A stretch of 64,000 bases of DNA from Palleronia sediminis (GCF_004358695.1 NZ_SNAA01000003.1:1-64000); one strand, 5' to 3'; positions 34,711-44,857 are shown, numbered from the stretch's first letter. The notes: a model not told the origin generated them from the sequence alone. Numbers and translations are program-made.

Positions 34711-35882
34711 GGGCGGTCCGCCCGGCGATAGCGGTCGAACTCGGGCCCGGTGAGCAGGATGTCGCGGTCGAGATCGCGCACAGATTTGCGGCCGCAGAGC
34801 GCCATGGTGGTGTCGAGCTCCTTGGCGATGATCTTGAGCGCGCGGGTCACGCCGGCCTCGCCCATCGCGCCCAGCCCGTAGATATAGGCGCGCCCGATGA
34901 ACGTGCCCTGCGCGCCCATCGCCAGCGCCTTGAGCACGTCCTGCCCCGAGCGGATGCCGCTGTCGAAGAGGATCTCGACCCGGTCGCCCACGGCCTCGAC
35001 GATCTCGGGCAGGATGCGGATCGCGCTGAGCGCCCCGTCGAGCTGCCGGCCGCCATGGTTCGACACCACGATGGCGTCGCAGCCCAGGTCGGCGGCGCGG
35101 CGCGCATCCTCGGCGTCGAGTATGCCCTTGAGGATCAGCTTGCCGCCCCAGAGCTCCTTGATGCGGCGGATCTTGTCCCAGTCGAGCCGGGGGTCGAACT
35201 GGTCGGCGGTCCAGTCCATGAGCGACGACACGTCCTTCACGCCCTTGGCGTGGCCGACGATGTTGCCGAATCCCCGCCTCTTGGTGCCGAGCATCCCGAG
35301 CCCCCAGCGCCAGCGCCAGGACAGGTCGGCGACGGTGCCCACGGTCGGCTTGGGGCGGGTGCTGAGCCCGTTTTTTATATCCTTGTGGCGCTGGCCGAGG
35401 ATCTGCAGATCGAGCGTCAGCACCAGCGCCGAGCAGCCCGCCGCCTTTGCCCGCGCGATCATGTTCTCGAGAAACTCCTGGTCGCGCATGACGTAGAGCT
35501 GGAACCAGAAAGGCCGGTCGGTCGCCGCGGCGACATCCTCGATCGAACAGATCGACATGGTCGAAAGCGTATAGGGCACGCCGAACCGCCCCGCCGCGCG
35601 GGCGGCGAGGATCTCGCCATCGGCATGCTGCATCCCCGTCATGCCGACCGGGGCCAGCGCCACCGGCATCGCCACGTCCTGTCCGATCATGGTCGAGGCG
35701 ACAGACCGCCCCTCCATGTCGACGGCGACGCGCTGACGCAGGCGGATCAACGCGAAATCGGTCGTGTTCTCGCGAAATGTCTGTTCCGTCCAGCTTCCGC
35801 TTTCGCAGTAGTCGTAGAACATCCGCGGCACGCGGCGCTTGTAGAGACGCTTGAGATCGGCGATCTCGGTGATGACGGGCAT
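34707..35882 (-). CDS. lldD: FMN-dependent alpha-hydroxy-acid dehydrogenase, L-lactate dehydrogenase type
   Basis: A 391-residue flavoenzyme oxidising L-lactate or a similar 2-hydroxy acid, passing electrons to the quinone pool. The N-terminus ADLKRLYKRRVPRMFYDYCESGS is typical of LldD. The substrate-binding and catalytic block is VVSNHGGRQLDGA (His base), followed by the FMN phosphate site DSGIRSGQDVLKALAMGA. It precedes the amylosucrase gene with an ATGA overlap, an unexpected partnership. No transporter or LldR-type regulator is adjacent. Glycolate or mandelate specificity cannot be excluded. Confidence 0.88.
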   Translation of the reverse strand: MPVITEIADLKRLYKRRVPRMFYDYCESGSWTEQTFRENTTDFALIRLRQRVAVDMEGRSVASTMIGQDVAMPVALAPVGMTGMQHADGEILAARAAGRFGVPYTLSTMSICSIEDVAAATDRPFWFQLYVMRDQEFLENMIARAKAAGCSALVLTLDLQILGQRHKDIKNGLSTRPKPTVGTVADLSWRWRWGLGMLGTKRRGFGNIVGHAKGVKDVSSLMDWTADQFDPRLDWDKIRRIKELWGGKLILKGILDAEDARRAADLGCDAIVVSNHGGRQLDGALSAIRILPEIVEAVGDRVEILFDSGIRSGQDVLKALAMGAQGTFIGRAYIYGLGAMGEAGVTRALKIIAKELDTTMALCGRKSVRDLDRDILLTGPEFDRYRRADRP

Positions 35883-36051
35883 GGCGACTCCGTGGGCGGC
35901 TGCGCCTCTGGCCTAGCAACAGCATCGCCGTCGTGCAATCGCGGCCCCGGCGCCCCTTTCCAATCGCGCCCGGCTGGCCTATACGCGCGGCGCCGACCGG
36001 ACACCCTTGGAGGCCGGGCGGGCTACACGCATTTGCACATTGGAGAACCGA

Positions 36052-36720
36052 ATGGCCGGTGAAATCCCTGATATCATCGCCACCGAACGGACGGGGACAG
36101 GCAAGGGGGCCGCTCGTCAAGCCCGGCGCGACAATCTCGTGCCCGGTATCGTTTATGGCGGGGGGGCAGATCCGCTCCCCATCAATCTTCCCTACAATGA
36201 GTTGCTGAAAAAGCTGAAGGCCGGGCGTTTCCTCGCCAAGCTCTTCAACCTCAAGGTCGAGGGTCACGAGGACGTCCGCGTGATCTGCCGCGGCGTCCAG
36301 CGCGACGTGGTCAAGGATCTGCCGACGCATGTCGATTTCATGCGCCTGCGCCGTACCAGCCGGGTTTCGCTGTATATTCCGGTGCGGATCGAGGGAGAAG
36401 AGGAAAGCCCCGGCCTCAAGCGCGGCGGCGTGATGACGATGGTCCGCCCCGAGGTCGAACTGCGCTGCACCGCCGGGGAGATCCCCGAAGAGATCGTGGG
36501 CAGCGTCGCGGGTCTCGATATCGGCGACACGCTGACCATCTCGATGATCGACCTGCCCAAGGGCACGCGCCCGACCATCGACCGCGATTTCGTCATCGCC
36601 AACATCCAGGCGCCGTCGGGCCTTGCCTCGCAGCAGGACGACGAGGACGAGGACGTGGCGGCCGACGAGGTTCCGACGACCGAGATGGGCCCGCCCGATG
36701 GCGAGCAGGACGAAAGCTGA
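36052..36720 (+). CDS. rplY: 50S ribosomal protein L25 (Ctc form)
   Basis: A 222-residue long-form L25, which binds 5S rRNA. The first 95 residues are the L25 domain ([38 protein letters not shown]). The C-terminal domain and an acidic tail ([11 protein letters not shown]) make the CTC/TL5 type. GGAG lies 7 bases before the ATG. A strong terminator follows. As in many bacteria it is next to pth. Confidence 0.95.
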   Translation: MAGEIPDIIATERTGTGKGAARQARRDNLVPGIVYGGGADPLPINLPYNELLKKLKAGRFLAKLFNLKVEGHEDVRVICRGVQRDVVKDLPTHVDFMRLRRTSRVSLYIPVRIEGEEESPGLKRGGVMTMVRPEVELRCTAGEIPEEIVGSVAGLDIGDTLTISMIDLPKGTRPTIDRDFVIANIQAPSGLASQQDDEDEDVAADEVPTTEMGPPDGEQDES

Positions 36721-36745
36721 TCCGGCTTTCCCACGGTGAACGACG

Positions 36746-36784
36746 CGGCCGGCATCCGATAACGATGCCGGCCGTTTCCGTTTT
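36746..36784 (+). terminator. Rho-independent terminator after rplY
   Basis: A perfect 11-base stem (CGGCCGGCATC/GATGCCGGCCG) with a 7-base loop is followed by TTTCCGTTTT. It separates rplY from pth. Confidence 0.88.
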
Positions 36785-36883
36785 GGCGACGGTATTTTTC
36801 GAACCGCGCGATTGTCCCGCGGGCATGGTCCCGCCGCGCCCCGCGCGCTAGTCTCGGCCAGGTCACAACGAAAGGCTCCAGCG

Positions 36884-37573
36884 ATGCGGCTGTTCGTCGG
36901 TCTCGGCAATCCGGGCGCGAAATATGCACGGCACAGACACAATATCGGCTTCATGGCGGTCGAGCGGATCGCCGGGGATCACGGCTTTCCGCCGTTCCGC
37001 GCCAAGTTCCAGGGCCTGCTGAGCGAGGGGCGTCTGGGCCGCGAAAGGGTCGCGCTGCTGATGCCGCAGACTTTCATGAACGAGTCCGGCCGTTCCGTCG
37101 GCGAGGCGGCGCGGTTCTACAAGGTCGAGCCGGACGACATCGTGGTGTTCCACGACGAAATCGACCTCGCCCCCGGCAAGCTCAAGGTCAAGCAGGGCGG
37201 TGGGCATGCCGGCCATAACGGGCTGCGGTCGCTGCACGCCCATATCGGCGCCGATTACGGGCGGATCCGCATGGGCGTGGGGCATCCCGGCCACAAGGAC
37301 CGCGTGCCGGGCTACGTGCTGCACGATTTCGCCAAGGCCGACGAGGGCTGGCTCGACGACATGCTGCGGGGCATCTGCGACGGCGCCCCCGCCTTGGCCG
37401 AGGGCGACCGGGCGGCGTTCTCGAACGCGGTCGCGCTGCGGCTGAACCCGCCGCGATCCTCGACCGGCACCCGCCCCGATGGCCCGCGGCCCCCCGAGCC
37501 CCCGCCGGCGGAGGCCGAGGCCCCGCGCGACGAACGGTCCTCGCTGCAAAAGCTGGTGGATCGGTTCCGCTGA
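36884..37573 (+). CDS. pth: Peptidyl-tRNA hydrolase
   Basis: Recycles peptidyl-tRNA dropped from ribosomes. 229 residues: the core (about 1-190) has GLGNPGAKYARHRHNIGF with catalytic His20, MPQTFMNESG, VFHDEIDLAPG and GGHAGHNGLRS. A C-terminal Pro/Glu-rich extension of about 40 residues (PPEPPPAEAEAPRDE) is longer than in E. coli but common in alphaproteobacteria. It follows the rplY terminator and so needs its own promoter. Confidence 0.95.
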   Translation: MRLFVGLGNPGAKYARHRHNIGFMAVERIAGDHGFPPFRAKFQGLLSEGRLGRERVALLMPQTFMNESGRSVGEAARFYKVEPDDIVVFHDEIDLAPGKLKVKQGGGHAGHNGLRSLHAHIGADYGRIRMGVGHPGHKDRVPGYVLHDFAKADEGWLDDMLRGICDGAPALAEGDRAAFSNAVALRLNPPRSSTGTRPDGPRPPEPPPAEAEAPRDERSSLQKLVDRFR

Positions 37574-37626
37574 GGGTTTCCGGCTGGTCGGGCCGGTCTA
37601 GCTTGGCCTTCAGAGAGAGGTGAAAG

Positions 37627-38019
37627 ATGGACAAGGACCCCGCGATCAACGTGCTCGGCGGCGCGCTGCAACCCTGCTCGATAGAGCCGCAGACAGGGTT
37701 TTTCCGGGACGGATCGTGCAATACCTGCGCCGAGGACCGGGGCAGCCATACGGTCTGCGCCGTGATGACGGCCGAGTTCCTGGCCCTGTCGAAATACCTG
37801 GGGAACGACCTGTCGACACCCCGGCCCGAATACGCGTTCCCCGGCCTGAAACCGGGCGACCGGTGGTGTCTATGTGCGGGCCGGTTCCTGCAGGCGCATG
37901 GCGAAGGGGCCGCGCCGATGGTGGACCTGGCCGCCACCCATGCGCGCGCTCTCGATATCGTGCCGATCGGCGTGCTGCACGACCGCGCCTTGCCCGACCC
38001 CGACAGCGACCTGCCATGA
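37627..38019 (+). CDS. DUF2237 family protein
   Basis: A 130-residue cytoplasmic protein of the DUF2237 family, whose function is not established. The typical features are NVLGGALQPCS, GFFRDGSCNT, DRGSHTVCAVMTAEFL and PGDRWCLCAGRF. Several conserved Cys residues (Cys17, Cys31, Cys34 and the WCLC pair) suggest metal or redox chemistry, which is inference. GAGAGAGG lies 7 bases before the start. It overlaps the next gene as ATGA. Confidence 0.85.
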   Translation: MDKDPAINVLGGALQPCSIEPQTGFFRDGSCNTCAEDRGSHTVCAVMTAEFLALSKYLGNDLSTPRPEYAFPGLKPGDRWCLCAGRFLQAHGEGAAPMVDLAATHARALDIVPIGVLHDRALPDPDSDLP

Positions 38020-38591
38020 GGCGCGCGCTGGCGCTTTGCCTTGCGGTCGCGGGGCCGGTCGCGGCGGCGCCCGCGCTCGACCCGGCGGACCTGTCGCGGC
38101 TTGACCGGTTCGACGAGGCGGCGGGCGAGGGGCTGCTCGCGGCCCTGTCAGGGGGGGCGCAGGGCGATCTGGCCCTGCTGACCGAGGCGCTGTCGGGCCG
38201 GGCGGGGCCGCCTGCGCCGTCGGGCGACTGGTCCTGCCGCACGATCCGGCTGGGCGGGGTGGCGCCGCTTGCCGTGTTCGCGCCCTTTGCGTGCCGCATC
38301 GAGATCACCGGCCCGACCGAATGGCGGTTCGAAAAGCTCACCGGATCGGAACGGAGCCGCGGCGTCATCGCCCTGACCGAAGGCCGGGCGATCTATCGCG
38401 GGGCAGGGTTCACCGGCGACGCGCCGGCGGGCGATTACGCGGATCTGCCCGAAGGGCTCGGCCTGTCGGCGCCGGGCGAGACCCACCGGCAGGTGGCCGT
38501 GTTCGAGCAGACCGGGCCCGATGCCGCGCGGCTGATGTTCCCGTTCCCCGTGCCGGGCGCGACCTTTGACATCCTGTACCTGACGCGGTGA
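38016..38591 (+). CDS. Exported DUF4893-type protein
   Basis: A 191-residue protein with a short signal peptide (RRALALCLAVAGPVAAAPA). The mature part matches the DUF4893 pattern: SCRTIRLGG, PFACRIE, FEKLTGSERSRG, AIYRGAGF and the C-terminal VFEQTGPDAARLMFPFP followed by FDILYL. The family has no assigned function; members are periplasmic. It is coupled to the DUF2237 gene by ATGA and runs towards the convergent trpB. Confidence 0.75.
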   Translation: MRRALALCLAVAGPVAAAPALDPADLSRLDRFDEAAGEGLLAALSGGAQGDLALLTEALSGRAGPPAPSGDWSCRTIRLGGVAPLAVFAPFACRIEITGPTEWRFEKLTGSERSRGVIALTEGRAIYRGAGFTGDAPAGDYADLPEGLGLSAPGETHRQVAVFEQTGPDAARLMFPFPVPGATFDILYLTR

Positions 38592-38600
38592 GTCGCGCGC

Positions 38601-39824
38601 TCAGCCGATCTCGACCCCGAGCGCCTTGGCCACGGTAAAGATATCCTTGTCGCCGCGCCCGCACATATTCATGCAGATCAGGTGATCGGAGGGCAGGTCG
38701 GGCGCGATCTTCATCACGTGGGCCAGTGCGTGGGAGGGCTCGAGCGCGGGGATGATCCCCTCCATCTCGCAGCACAGCTGGAACGCGTCGAGCGCCTCGC
38801 GGTCGGTGATCGAGACGTATTCCGCGCGCCCCACATCCTTGAGCCACGCATGTTCCGGCCCGATACCCGGATAGTCGAGCCCGGCCGAGATCGAGAACCC
38901 CTCGAGGATCTGACCGTCATCGTCCTGCAGCAGGTAGGTGCGGTTGCCATGCAGCACGCCCGGCCGCCCGCCGGTGAGCGAGGCGCAATGCTCCATCCGG
39001 TCGTCGACGCCCTTGCCGCCGGCCTCGACCCCGATGATGCGCACGTCCTTGTCGTCGAGAAAGGGATGGAACAGCCCCATCGCGTTCGACCCGCCCCCGA
39101 TGGCCGCGATCAGCGTGTCGGGCAGGCGTCCCTCGGCGGCCTGCATCTGCTCGCGTACCTCCTTGCCGATGATCGACTGGAAATCGCGCACCATGGCCGG
39201 ATAGGGGTGCGGCCCGGCCACCGTCCCGATGCAGTAGAACGTATCGCGGATATTCGTGACCCAGTCGCGCAGCGCGTCGTTCATCGCATCCTTGAGCGTG
39301 CCGCGTCCGCTGGTCACGGGCACGACCTCGGCCCCGAGGAGGCGCATGCGGAACACGTTGGGCGCCTGCCGCTCGACGTCGTGGGCGCCCATGTAGACGA
39401 CGCATTTCAGCCCGAACTTGGCGCAGACGGTCGCCGTGGCGACGCCGTGCTGGCCCGCGCCCGTCTCGGCGATGATGCGTTCCTTGCCCATCCGCCGCGC
39501 CAGCAGGATCTGACCCAGCACGTTGTTGATCTTGTGCGCGCCGGTATGGTTCAGCTCGTCGCGCTTCATGTAGATCTTTGCGCCGCCCAGCCGGTCGGTC
39601 AGGCGCGCGGCATGGTAAAGCGGCGAGGGCCGGCCGACATAATGGGTCCAGAGGTCGTGCATCTCGTCCCAGAAGCGCTGGTCGGTCTTGGCGCGCTCGT
39701 ATTCCGCCTCGAGCCGCAGGATCAGCGGCATCAGCGTTTCCGACACGAACCGGCCGCCGTAATTGCCGAACCGGCCCTTTTCGTCGGGGCCGGACATGAA
39801 CGAATTGAGCAGATCCTCGGGCAT
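38601..39824 (-). CDS. trpB: Tryptophan synthase beta chain
   Basis: Condenses indole with serine to form tryptophan. 407 residues. The PLP lysine is Lys98 in [11 protein letters not shown]. The phosphate loop GGGSNAMG, the [12 protein letters not shown] segment and GRGDKD near the C-terminus are all standard. It ends the minus-strand run trpF-(small membrane protein)-trpB, and trpA lies 4 kb upstream beyond rpsA. The 38-base gap to the preceding gene suggests co-transcription. Confidence 0.97.
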   Translation of the reverse strand: MPEDLLNSFMSGPDEKGRFGNYGGRFVSETLMPLILRLEAEYERAKTDQRFWDEMHDLWTHYVGRPSPLYHAARLTDRLGGAKIYMKRDELNHTGAHKINNVLGQILLARRMGKERIIAETGAGQHGVATATVCAKFGLKCVVYMGAHDVERQAPNVFRMRLLGAEVVPVTSGRGTLKDAMNDALRDWVTNIRDTFYCIGTVAGPHPYPAMVRDFQSIIGKEVREQMQAAEGRLPDTLIAAIGGGSNAMGLFHPFLDDKDVRIIGVEAGGKGVDDRMEHCASLTGGRPGVLHGNRTYLLQDDDGQILEGFSISAGLDYPGIGPEHAWLKDVGRAEYVSITDREALDAFQLCCEMEGIIPALEPSHALAHVMKIAPDLPSDHLICMNMCGRGDKDIFTVAKALGVEIG

Positions 39825-39862
39825 CGGTTCACCTTTCGGGGGATGGCGGGGTGGCTGTCGGT

Positions 39863-40228
39863 CTATCGGCGGCGCAGCCGCTCGGCAAGGCGGGCGCGGC
39901 GCTGGGCGATGCGGCGTTTGATCCTGCGGAACCGGCGTCGGGACCGGATCGCCACCGCCGAGGCGCCGGGGCGCAGCGCCGGAATGTCGAGCGCCAGCAG
40001 CAGCAGCCCCAGCGGCACCATCCAGATCCCCATGAGCGGAAGGAAGCTGAACAATCCCATGATGATCAGCGCGATGGCGAGCGGCAGCCGCAGCCGGGCC
40101 AGCCGCCCGAACCTCAGCGAGCGGATCGCGCGCTGCGCCGGGGGGACGGCGTGGCCCATCGCCTCGAACTGGCGGTCGAGCCGCTTGCCGGACCGCTCGC
40201 GCCGGGCCTCGCGCTCTTCGTCGGTCAC
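39863..40228 (-). CDS. Small basic membrane protein between trpF and trpB
   Basis: A 121-residue protein. A charged N-terminal half is followed by two hydrophobic segments ([18 protein letters not shown] and [13 protein letters not shown]) and a very basic tail ([17 protein letters not shown]). No named domain is recognised. The GTG at 40228 is the first sensible start, but the Shine-Dalgarno is weak. The gene lies between trpF and trpB, so it is likely co-transcribed with them; no link to tryptophan synthesis is visible. Confidence 0.65.
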   Translation of the reverse strand: MTDEEREARRERSGKRLDRQFEAMGHAVPPAQRAIRSLRFGRLARLRLPLAIALIIMGLFSFLPLMGIWMVPLGLLLLALDIPALRPGASAVAIRSRRRFRRIKRRIAQRRARLAERLRRR

Positions 40229-40319
40229 GGCTGCCGCCCCGGACGGGGCGCGGGGGATGCGGCGCGCAAAGTCATGTGTAGCGACGTAACCCCGCGCGTG
40301 GCCTGTGCAAGCCGTCGGA

Positions 40320-40982
40320 TCAGCCCGCCGCCCCGGCGGGCTGGGCGGCGTTCGCGGCATCGGCGAACGCGCGCATGAGATCGCCGCTTTTGACGCCCGG
40401 TGCCGTTTCGATGCCCGAGGACACGTCGACCTGCCGCGCCCCGGTCAGGCGCAGGGCTTCGGCGACATTGCCGGGCGTCAGCCCGCCCGCCAACATCCAC
40501 GGCTTGCGCCAGGACCGCCCCGCGATCAGCCGCCAGTCGAACGCGATGCCGTTGCCGCCGGGCAGGTCGGCCCCCTTGGGCGGCTTGGCGTCGACGAGGA
40601 TCTGGTCGGCCACCGCCTCGAACGCGTCGAGCGCGGCGAGATCGTCGCGCGTGGCGACTCCGACGGCCTTCATCACGGGCAGGCCGCAGCGGTCGCGCAG
40701 CGCGGCCACGCGCTCGGGCGTTTCGCGCCCGTGAAGCTGGAGCATGTCGAGCCCCACCGCGTCGGTCAGCGCGTCGAGCGTCGCATCATCCGCGTTCACG
40801 GTAAGCGCCACCCGCGCAATGCCCGGCGGGACCGCCTGCGACAGGGCGGCGGCCGTGGCGAGGTCGAGATGCCGGGGCGAGGGCGCGTAGAACACGAAGC
40901 CGAGGTACCCCGCACCGGCGAGGATCGCGGCGGGCACGTCGGCGGGATCGGTCAGGCCGCAGAACTTGATGCGGACGGTCAC
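40320..40982 (-). CDS. trpF: Phosphoribosylanthranilate isomerase
   Basis: Third step of tryptophan synthesis from chorismate. 220 residues in a TIM barrel. The general base is Cys8 in IKFCGLTDP and the general acid an Asp in QVDVSSGIE, followed by [22 protein letters not shown] is also typical. The GTG start overlaps the lapA-like stop as GTGA. Part of the ihfB-lapA-trpF-trpB run. Confidence 0.95.
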   Translation of the reverse strand: MTVRIKFCGLTDPADVPAAILAGAGYLGFVFYAPSPRHLDLATAAALSQAVPPGIARVALTVNADDATLDALTDAVGLDMLQLHGRETPERVAALRDRCGLPVMKAVGVATRDDLAALDAFEAVADQILVDAKPPKGADLPGGNGIAFDWRLIAGRSWRKPWMLAGGLTPGNVAEALRLTGARQVDVSSGIETAPGVKSGDLMRAFADAANAAQPAGAAG

Positions 40983-41341
40983 GCGCGGCCGGTGCCGCTG
41001 TCATCCAGGAGCGCGAGGACGTCGTCGCCCGATCCGCGTCGCTCGGTCTTCATCTGGTCGACCTCGCGCTTGAGATCCTCGCGCCGGCGGCGTTCGGTGC
41101 GCACGGCGGCGCGGTGCTTGTGCTCGCGCAGGTATTCCCAGAGGAAACCGATCAGCAGCCCGACCAGCACGGCGCCCAGCAGGACGACGAACATCGGCAG
41201 CGTCACGGTCCAGGTAAGCCCCAGGAAACCCGCCATCGCCTCGGGCAGGACGCGCAGCGTCACGAGCTGCGCATTGGCGAGCGCCAGCACGACGAGGCAG
41301 ACCGCCACGATCGCCAGCAGGATGATCTTGATAATACGCAT
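40979..41341 (-). CDS. lapA: LapA-domain membrane protein
   Basis: A 120-residue inner-membrane protein with two helices (about 1-25 and 42-65) and a cytoplasmic, strongly charged coiled-coil-like region ([27 protein letters not shown]). The layout matches LapA/YciS, which in E. coli works with LapB in lipopolysaccharide control; no lapB is adjacent. The ATG at 41341 has GAGGAG 11 bases upstream. A GTG at 41353 overlaps the ihfB stop as GTGA and is an alternative start adding four residues. Confidence 0.75.
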   Translation of the reverse strand: MRIIKIILLAIVAVCLVVLALANAQLVTLRVLPEAMAGFLGLTWTVTLPMFVVLLGAVLVGLLIGFLWEYLREHKHRAAVRTERRRREDLKREVDQMKTERRGSGDDVLALLDDSGTGRA

Positions 41342-41349
41342 GGGCGCGC

Positions 41350-41631
41350 TCACTCCTCGTTCAGACGGTCCCTCAGGGCCTTTCCGGCCTTGAAGAAGGG
41401 AACGTGCTTTTCCTCGACCTCGACGGATTCGCCGGTGCGCGGATTGCGCCCGGTCCGCGCGTCGCGCCGCTTTACCGAAAACGCCCCGAACCCGCGAAGT
41501 TCCACGCGGTTTCCGTTGGCCATCGCCTCGGTGATCTCTTCGAAGACGGTGTTCACGATACGCTCCACATCGCGTTGGTACAGATGCGGATTCTCGTCGG
41601 CAATCTTCTGGATCAGTTCGGATCTTATCAT
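41350..41631 (-). CDS. ihfB: Integration host factor subunit beta
   Basis: DNA-bending histone-like protein, 93 residues. The HU/IHF signature is [22 protein letters not shown], with the intercalating proline in [17 protein letters not shown] and the C-terminal [13 protein letters not shown] mark the beta subunit. It follows rpsA after a 179-base gap containing a probable terminator, so it may have its own promoter. Confidence 0.94.
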   Translation of the reverse strand: MIRSELIQKIADENPHLYQRDVERIVNTVFEEITEAMANGNRVELRGFGAFSVKRRDARTGRNPRTGESVEVEEKHVPFFKAGKALRDRLNEE

Positions 41632-41745
41632 CGAAGCTGTCTTCCGCCCATCGCTCACATGACGGTGAAGTATAGGGCGCTTCGGCGTCTCGGGGAACCG
41701 GAACCTGATTATTCCACGGATTTTCCGCGGCAATCCGCGGGCTTC

Positions 41746-41783
41746 GATGAAACGGGGCCCCGCGCGATGCTGCACGGGGCCCC
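41746..41783 (-). terminator. Probable terminator after rpsA
   Basis: On the minus strand a 9-base stem (GGGGCCCCG/CGGGGCCCC) with a 12-base loop begins 28 bases after the rpsA stop and is followed by GTTTCATC. The T-run is short. Confidence 0.55.
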
Positions 41784-41810
41784 GGTCGTCTTCGATAAGG
41801 GTGTGAACCC

Positions 41811-43490
41811 TCAGTCGTCGTCGCGGTTCAGCGCCGCGCCGAGGATGTCGCCCAGCGACGCCCCCGAATCGGACGAACCGTACTGCTCGACCGCCTCTTT
41901 CTCTTCGGCGATCTCGCGGGCCTTGATCGACAGGCCGAGGCGGCGCGACTTCGGATCGACATTGGTCACGCGCACGTCGACCTTGTTGCCGACCTGGAAC
42001 CGCTCGGGGCGCTGTTCGGCCCGGTCGCGGCTGAGGTCCGAGCGCCGGATGAAGGACTTGGCGCCCTCGTACTCGACCTCGATGCCGCCATCCTCGATCG
42101 CCGTCACCTCGACGGTGATGATCGAGCCGCGGCTGACGCCCGAGACGACCTCGTTGAAGCTGTCATCCATGGCCTTGATCGAGAGCGAGATCCGCTCTTT
42201 CTCGACATCCACCTCGGTGACGACGGCATGCACCGTGTCGCCCTTCTGGAAGTTCTGGATCGCGTCCTCGCCGCGCTCGTCCCACGAGATGTCCGACAGG
42301 TGAACCATGCCGTCGATATCCTGGTCGAGCCCGATGAACAGGCCGAACTCGGTGATGTTCTTGACGTCGCCCTCGACGCGGGTGCCCGGCGGGTGGCTTT
42401 CGGCGAAAAGCTCCCAGGGGTTGCGCATGGTCTGCTTGAGACCCAGCGACACGCGGCGTTTCTGGCTGTCGATTTCCAGCACCATCACTTCGACCTCCTG
42501 CGAGGTCGAGACGATCTTGCCGGGGTGGACGTTCTTCTTGGTCCAGCTCATTTCCGAGACGTGGACGAGCCCCTCGACACCCGGCTCGAGCTCGACGAAG
42601 GCACCGTAATCGGTGATGTTCGTCACGCGGCCCGAATGGACCGAACCCAGCGGGAACTTGGCCTCGACGGCATCCCACGGATCGTCCTGGAGCTGCTTCA
42701 TGCCCAGGCTGATACGGTGGGTTTCCTTGTTGATCTTGATGACCTGCACCTTGATCGTCTCGCCGATATTCACGATCTCGGAGGGGTGGTTCACCCGGCG
42801 CCATGCCATGTCGGTGACGTGCAGAAGCCCGTCCACACCGCCCAGGTCGACGAAGGCACCGTATTCGGTGATGTTCTTGACCACGCCGTCGACGGCCTGC
42901 CCCTCTTCGAGGTTGGCGATGACCTCGGCGCGCTGTTCGGCGCGCGACTCCTCGAGGATGGCGCGGCGCGAGACCACGATATTGCCGCGACGGCGATCCA
43001 TCTTGAGGATCTGGAACGGCTGCTTGAGACCCATCAGCGGGCCGGCATCGCGCACCGGGCGCACATCGACCTGCGAGCCGGGCAGGAAGGCCACGGCGCC
43101 GCCGAGATCGACGGTGAACCCGCCCTTGACGCGGCCGAAGATCGCGCCGTCGACGCGGTTCTCGTCGGCATAGGCCTTTTCGAGACGGTCCCACGCGGCT
43201 TCGCGGCGGGCCATCTCGTGGCTGATGACGGCTTCGCCGCGGGCGTTCTCGACCTGGCGGAGGTACACCTCGACCTCGTCGCCGACATTGATTTCGGGGG
43301 CTTCGCCGGGCTGGGCGAATTCCTTGAGATCGACGCGGCCTTCCATCTTGTAGCCGACGTCGATGATGGCCTGTCCGGCCTCGATCGCCAGGACACGTCC
43401 GCGGACCACGGAGCCTTCGTCGGGCGTGTCGATCTCGAAGCTTTCGTTGAGGAGGGCTTCGAATTCCTCCATTGATGCGTTTTGAGCCAT
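41811..43490 (-). CDS. rpsA: 30S ribosomal protein S1
   Basis: A 559-residue mRNA-binding ribosomal protein made of six S1/OB repeats. Repeat boundaries show as [60 protein letters not shown] and weaker first, second and sixth copies. The ATG at 43490 gives the usual [15 protein letters not shown]-terminus; a longer open frame upstream is not needed. It sits between trpA and ihfB. The trpA terminator upstream means it should be transcribed from its own promoter within 43491-43584. Confidence 0.97.
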   Translation of the reverse strand: MAQNASMEEFEALLNESFEIDTPDEGSVVRGRVLAIEAGQAIIDVGYKMEGRVDLKEFAQPGEAPEINVGDEVEVYLRQVENARGEAVISHEMARREAAWDRLEKAYADENRVDGAIFGRVKGGFTVDLGGAVAFLPGSQVDVRPVRDAGPLMGLKQPFQILKMDRRRGNIVVSRRAILEESRAEQRAEVIANLEEGQAVDGVVKNITEYGAFVDLGGVDGLLHVTDMAWRRVNHPSEIVNIGETIKVQVIKINKETHRISLGMKQLQDDPWDAVEAKFPLGSVHSGRVTNITDYGAFVELEPGVEGLVHVSEMSWTKKNVHPGKIVSTSQEVEVMVLEIDSQKRRVSLGLKQTMRNPWELFAESHPPGTRVEGDVKNITEFGLFIGLDQDIDGMVHLSDISWDERGEDAIQNFQKGDTVHAVVTEVDVEKERISLSIKAMDDSFNEVVSGVSRGSIITVEVTAIEDGGIEVEYEGAKSFIRRSDLSRDRAEQRPERFQVGNKVDVRVTNVDPKSRRLGLSIKAREIAEEKEAVEQYGSSDSGASLGDILGAALNRDDD

Positions 43491-43584
43491 TAGGTCTCGG
43501 GTTTCCTTTTCACGTCTTTGCTGGCCGCGCGGTTGTCTCCGCGGGTCTCGGAGTTTGGTCATTCAAGCGGGCGGCCGGGATGCG

Positions 43585-43610
43585 AAAAAGGGCCGGTGCG
43601 TGACCGGCCC
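43585..43610 (-). terminator. Rho-independent terminator of trpA
   Basis: On the minus strand GGGCCGGT, loop CACGC and ACCGGCCC form a perfect 8-base stem followed directly by TTTTT. It lies 87 bases after the trpA stop and before rpsA. Confidence 0.9.
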
Positions 43611-43696
43611 TGCCCCGTCCGGGACTGTTCCGCCCCTTCGACGCCCGCGCGTATAGGCGGCGCGGGCCGGTTTGGCAAGGGCGCGGGGCCGCCCGC

Positions 43697-44488
43697 TCAG
43701 GCGCGGTGCGTGCCCTCGGCGAGGCTGCGCACGAAGGCCAGCACCTCTTCGACGGGCTTGCCGCTGGCATTCTCGGCGACGATGGCCGAGCCCACGACGC
43801 AGCCGTCGCCGATGGCCGCGAACTCGGCCGCGGCCTCGGGAGTGCGGATGCCGAACCCGACGACGACCGGCAGGCCCGAGGCCGCGCGGATACGCTCCAC
43901 CTCGGGGCCGATCTCGGCCGATTGCGCGGTCGCGGCACCGGTGATGCCCGTGATCGAGACGTAATAGACGAAACCCGAGGTGTTCGCGAGAACCGCGGGC
44001 AGGCGTTCGTCGTCGGTGGTCGGCGTGGCGAGACGGATGAAGTCGATGCCATGCGCGCGCGCGGGCAGGCAAAGCTCTTCATCTTCCTCGGGCGGCAGGT
44101 CCACGACGATCAGCCCGTCGATCCCGGCCTCGGCCGCCTCGGAGAGGAACCGCTCCACCCCGCGGGCATAGATCGGGTTGTAATAGCCCATCAGCACGAT
44201 CGGGGTCTCGTCGTCGTGCCGGCGGAAATCGCGCACCATCGACAGCGTGCCGGCCAGCGTCTGGCCCGCCTCGAGCGCGCGCTGCCCGGCAAGCTGGATC
44301 GTCGGGCCGTCGGCCATCGGGTCGGTAAAGGGCATGCCCAGCTCGATCACGTCGACGCCCGCCTCGGGCAGCCCGACCATCAGCGCGGCCGAGCGCGCCG
44401 GGTCGGGATCGCCCGCCATGATATAGGCCACGAACGCCTTTCTGCCTTCCTCGCCCAGCCGGGCGAACCGCTTCTCGATCCGGCTCAC
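43697..44488 (-). CDS. trpA: Tryptophan synthase alpha chain
   Basis: Cleaves indole-3-glycerol phosphate to indole and glyceraldehyde 3-phosphate. 263 residues. Catalytic Glu49 ([11 protein letters not shown]) and Asp60 (MADGPTIQ) are in place. [10 protein letters not shown] and the phosphate-binding [10 protein letters not shown] and VVGSAIV are typical. The GTG at 44488 has GGAGG five bases upstream; another in-frame GTG lies 6 bases before it. Its transcript ends at the terminator at 43585, separating it from rpsA. Confidence 0.96.
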   Translation of the reverse strand: MSRIEKRFARLGEEGRKAFVAYIMAGDPDPARSAALMVGLPEAGVDVIELGMPFTDPMADGPTIQLAGQRALEAGQTLAGTLSMVRDFRRHDDETPIVLMGYYNPIYARGVERFLSEAAEAGIDGLIVVDLPPEEDEELCLPARAHGIDFIRLATPTTDDERLPAVLANTSGFVYYVSITGITGAATAQSAEIGPEVERIRAASGLPVVVGFGIRTPEAAAEFAAIGDGCVVGSAIVAENASGKPVEEVLAFVRSLAEGTHRA

Positions 44489-44591
44489 GCGCACCTCCCT
44501 GCTTGCGATGTCGCGGGGCCCGCGCCCCGGCGCAGGTCTGACCGTTCGGGGGGAATTGTGCAATGGCGGGTGCGCTCCTATCTATCGGGCC

Positions 44592-44786
44592 ATGAACTAT
44601 GTACTCGCACTTTTCCTGCCGCCGCTGTCGATCCTCCTGCTCGGCCGCATCATCCTGTCTCTCGTGGTCTTCGTGATCTGGGTGCCCGCGATCATCTTTT
44701 CGGGCGGCCTGACCCATCCGATGTTCATCGTGCTGGCCTGGATCCTGATCTACCAGGATCACGCGGACCGTCGCGGCCGCCCCTGA
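44592..44786 (+). CDS. Small membrane protein, YqaE/Pmp3-like
   Basis: A 64-residue protein with two hydrophobic helices (ALFLPPLSILLLGRI and LVVFVIWVPAIIF) followed by a third hydrophobic stretch. The Pro-Pro in the first helix and the overall size resemble the YqaE/Pmp3 proteolipid family linked to membrane potential and salt stress in other organisms. The match is loose, so the family label is tentative. It lies in the divergent gap upstream of trpA and 71 bases before ychF. Confidence 0.6.
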   Translation: MNYVLALFLPPLSILLLGRIILSLVVFVIWVPAIIFSGGLTHPMFIVLAWILIYQDHADRRGRP

Positions 44787-44857
44787 GGCCCGCGCGGCTT
44801 GTGTCCCGCGGGCCGCACCCCTAAGAGGCCCGCGTACCCCCGAGCGGAGATGTCCCG

